From Olleya sediminilitoris (lineage in GTDB: Bacteria; Bacteroidota; Bacteroidia; Flavobacteriales; Flavobacteriaceae): DNA of 64,000 bases. This document shows, piece after piece, positions 61,856-64,000 of this stretch. The stretch is taken from contig NZ_JAEMEF010000003.1 in NCBI RefSeq assembly GCF_016785945.1, positions 1 to 64,000 of the forward strand. Reading direction: 5' to 3'. The notes under the pieces were generated by a model. It was given only the letters and a program-made list of their open reading frames with translations, was not told the DNA's origin and did not search any database. Every line of letters begins with the position of its first letter. Position 1 is the stretch's first letter. A program made the position numbers and the translations under genes.

Positions 61856-62041
61856 ATGAAAGTTTTCAAAATTTTTCAATACGCTTATTTAGTTTTTGCT
61901 GTCTTATTTTTATACGATGCGTTTGTAAGTTGGGGAGAGACTAGAGCTTACATGTCCTTGCTATTAGGTCTTACAGCTGTATTTATGTTCTTTTTTAAAC
62001 AAAAATTTAATAAAAAGTTCGATAATAAAAATCGTAAATAA
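61856..62041 (+). CDS. Small two-helix membrane protein
   Basis: 61 aa. Two hydrophobic segments (about 9-24 and 34-48) and a basic tail (FKQKFNKKFDNKNRK). It lies between lptC and the CorC-like gene, with its stop immediately before the latter's ATG. Function unknown. Confidence 0.65.
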   Translation: MKVFKIFQYAYLVFAVLFLYDAFVSWGETRAYMSLLLGLTAVFMFFFKQKFNKKFDNKNRK

Positions 62042-63331
62042 ATGGTATCATCAGTGATTATCATTGTCGTTTGTTTGTTTCTTTCCGCTTTTTTTTCAGG
62101 AATGGAAATAGCTTACGTGTCTTCCAATAAAATTCATATTGAAATAGAAAAAAAACAGGAAGGATTTTTAGCTAAAATTTTATCAAAAATTACAGCTAAG
62201 CCTTCTAAATTTATTGCTACAATGCTAATTGGAAATAATATAGCATTAGTAATTTATGGTTTTTTCATGGGTGATTTATTAATGGATTGGTTCCAAAGTT
62301 TTTTACCAACCACAAATCCTTTTTTAACCTATGTTTTTACCGATTTTAGTTTGTTAACTCAAACAATACTATCAACATTACTTATTTTATTTACTGCTGA
62401 GTTTTTACCCAAAGTATTCTTTCAAATATATTCAAATACCTTATTAAAGGTTTTGGCCTTTCCTGCTTATCTTTTTTATTTGTTATTCAGTTGGGTTTCA
62501 GATTTTGTAATCTGGATTAGTGATGTTGTGTTAAAAAAATTCTTTAAAACAGAAGGTGATCAAGTACAGCTAGCTTTTACTAAAGTTGAATTGGGACATT
62601 ACATAAGCGAACAAATGGAAAGTGTTGAAGAAGATGAAGATATCGATTCTGAAATACAAATTTTTCAAAATGCATTAGAGTTTTCAGAAGTTAAAGCAAG
62701 AGAAGTTATGGTACCTCGTACCGAAATTATTGCTTTAGAACTTCAAGATTCAGTGCAAGAATTAAGTGCATTATTTACCGAAACAGGATGTTCTAAAATT
62801 GTAATATATAAAGAAACTATAGACGATATTTTAGGTTATGCACATTCTTTTGATTTGTTTAAAAAACCAAAAAATATAGGCTCTATGATTATGCCTGTAG
62901 AGCTTGTACCAGAAACGATGCTAATTAAAGATATACTTAACGTGTTAATAAAAAAGCGTAAAAGTATAGCTGTTGTTGTTGATGAATATGGTGGGACGTC
63001 TGGTATAATGACGGTTGAGGATATAGTAGAAGAGTTATTTGGCGAAATTGAAGATGAACACGATACCATTGATTTAATCGAAGAACAAAAAAGTGATACT
63101 AAATTTGTGTTTTCAGCAAGATTAGAAGTAGATTATATCAACGAAACTTATAAGCTTAATTTACCTGAAGGTGAAAACTATGAAACTTTAGGAGGTCTAA
63201 TTGTGGACCACACAGAGCAAATCCCTTTGCAAAGTGAAATTGTAGAGACTGATAAATTTGAATTTAAAATTTTAGAAGCCTCAAACACTAAAATCGAGCT
63301 GGTTGAACTTAATATCAAACCTGAAGACTAA
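62042..63331 (+). CDS. CNNM/CBS-domain (CorC/HlyC-like) membrane protein
   Basis: 429 aa. A CNNM membrane domain (about 1-180, with FFSGMEIAYVSSNKI), a CBS pair (VMVPRTEIIAL ... VDEYGGTSGIMTVEDIVEELFGEIEDE) and a C-terminal CorC_HlyC domain are present. Members are linked to divalent-cation transport. The order lptC-small protein-CorC-PpiD appears operon-like. Confidence 0.88.
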   Translation: MVSSVIIIVVCLFLSAFFSGMEIAYVSSNKIHIEIEKKQEGFLAKILSKITAKPSKFIATMLIGNNIALVIYGFFMGDLLMDWFQSFLPTTNPFLTYVFTDFSLLTQTILSTLLILFTAEFLPKVFFQIYSNTLLKVLAFPAYLFYLLFSWVSDFVIWISDVVLKKFFKTEGDQVQLAFTKVELGHYISEQMESVEEDEDIDSEIQIFQNALEFSEVKAREVMVPRTEIIALELQDSVQELSALFTETGCSKIVIYKETIDDILGYAHSFDLFKKPKNIGSMIMPVELVPETMLIKDILNVLIKKRKSIAVVVDEYGGTSGIMTVEDIVEELFGEIEDEHDTIDLIEEQKSDTKFVFSARLEVDYINETYKLNLPEGENYETLGGLIVDHTEQIPLQSEIVETDKFEFKILEASNTKIELVELNIKPED

Positions 63332-63463
63332 GCTTACTCTTCAAATTTCTTTCATTTTTACTCAAGTCTATCTATTTAAAGTATTTATTGTAAAAAGTAC
63401 TTTTATTATTGAATTGGAAATGGTATTTTCGCAGACATTATTTCATAAAATTCATAACAAAAA

Positions 63464-64000
63464 ATGGCAATTTTAAATAAAATTAGACAAAAAACAGTTG
63501 TATTAATATTAGTTATTGCATTAGCTTTATTCGCTTTTATTTTATCAAGCTTATTTGATAATAAAGATGCATTGTTTTCTAAGTCACCAGATGTTGTAGC
63601 AACAATTAACGGTCAAGACATTTCAAGAGAAGAGTTTTCTAATCTTGTTGAGTTTCAACAAAGACAAATGGGACCAAACGCAACTACTAGTCAAGTTATG
63701 AATAGCGTTTTTGAAACTAAAGTAAGAGAGATTGTTATGAATGATCAAATCGATAAGTTAGGAATGACTGTCGAGTCTGAGCAAATGAGAGATCTTATTA
63801 AAACTAACTATGCTACAGATCCTACTTTTGTAAATGAAGCAGGTATTTTTGATGAGTCTAAAGTAAAGTTATTTATAGATAACTTAAAAAACTCTTCAAA
63901 TGAGGCTTACCAAAACTGGATTAACACAGAGCAAGCTTTAGCAACAAACGCTTTACAAGCTAACTATTTTAACATGGTTAAAGCTGGTACAACTGCAACT
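63464..64000 (+). CDS. ppiD: PpiD/SurA-like periplasmic peptidyl-prolyl isomerase (N-terminal part)
   Basis: 179 codons are present before the right edge, and the frame is open. An N-terminal membrane helix (VLILVIALALFAFILSSLF) follows a short basic start (MAILNKIRQK), and VVATINGQDISREEFSNLVE begins the SurA_N-type chaperone domain. The isomerase domain would lie outside the window. Confidence 0.8.
   Translation, partial: MAILNKIRQKTVVLILVIALALFAFILSSLFDNKDALFSKSPDVVATINGQDISREEFSNLVEFQQRQMGPNATTSQVMNSVFETKVREIVMNDQIDKLGMTVESEQMRDLIKTNYATDPTFVNEAGIFDESKVKLFIDNLKNSSNEAYQNWINTEQALATNALQANYFNMVKAGTTAT

Overview
The window is an AT-rich (roughly one third G+C by eye) chromosomal segment of a marine-type member of the Flavobacteriaceae (Bacteroidota). 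Evidence: promoters of the form TTG-N19-TAnnTTTG, almost no Shine-Dalgarno sequences, SusC/SusD proteins, PorT, DUF5686, DUF6705 and PKD/DUF7619-type outer-membrane proteins, and the Flavobacteriia-like ribosomal order rplM-rpsI-rpsB-tsf. I cannot name the genus from sequence alone.

Region 1 (1-9341) is the most interesting part. It starts with an array of ~139-nt tandem units that runs off the left edge. Read on the minus strand, each unit looks like a complete small-RNA gene: a 7-2-7 palindrome (TACGTAG, AA, CTACGTA), a TAnnTTTA -7 box at a constant distance, a ~65-70 nt transcript with a GGGAG-loop hairpin, and a Rho-independent terminator. The first palindrome overlaps the stop codon of a NarL/FixJ-type response regulator. 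That gene is the last of a minus-strand run: lipoprotein, PKD/beta-barrel protein, TPR-CHAT protease-like protein, retropepsin-like protein, response regulator. Divergent from it are an ECF-like sigma factor and a membrane anti-sigma-like TPR protein. The sRNA loop is complementary to the 5' leader of the response-regulator mRNA, which suggests a feedback loop. No histidine kinase is seen.

Region 2 (9.4-29.9 kb) is mostly housekeeping: a TatD hydrolase, asparaginase, tRNA-Ser, an ExbB/ExbD proton-channel operon, PorT, RpoN, AsnS, an RND/MMPL exporter, TlpA with a short DUF5686 barrel, Frr, PyrH, Tsf and ribosomal proteins S2, S9 and L13. A ~2.5-kb islet (DUF6705 protein, JAMM-motif secreted protein, XRE regulator) separates tsf from pyrH and is flanked by look-alike terminators.

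Region 3 (30-42.4 kb) holds membrane glycosyltransferases, a MORN-repeat protein, a membrane 4Fe-4S protein with an FAD oxidoreductase, a DUF547 protein, two outer-membrane barrels, a GH113-like protein and a metallophosphoesterase. A strongly structured 31.4-31.5 kb spacer lies between two glycosyltransferase genes.

Region 4 (42.4-55.9 kb) is an arsenosugar-type cluster on the minus strand: TIGR04283- and TIGR04282-type glycosyltransferases, purine nucleoside phosphorylase, rhodanese, an atypical metallophosphoesterase, a sodium:solute symporter, a SusC/SusD pair, the radical-SAM enzyme ArsS and its peroxidase-like partner. No ArsM methyltransferase is present in the window.

Region 5 (56-64 kb) has an esterase, a nucleoside deaminase, tRNA-Phe, then a plus-strand run: CoaX, outer-membrane protein, TPR protein, LptC, small membrane protein, CorC-like protein, and the start of PpiD, cut by the right edge.

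A 14-mer, CGCTTTCGCGGAAA, occurs five times exactly and four times with changes, in genes and spacers and in both orientations, far above chance for this base composition.
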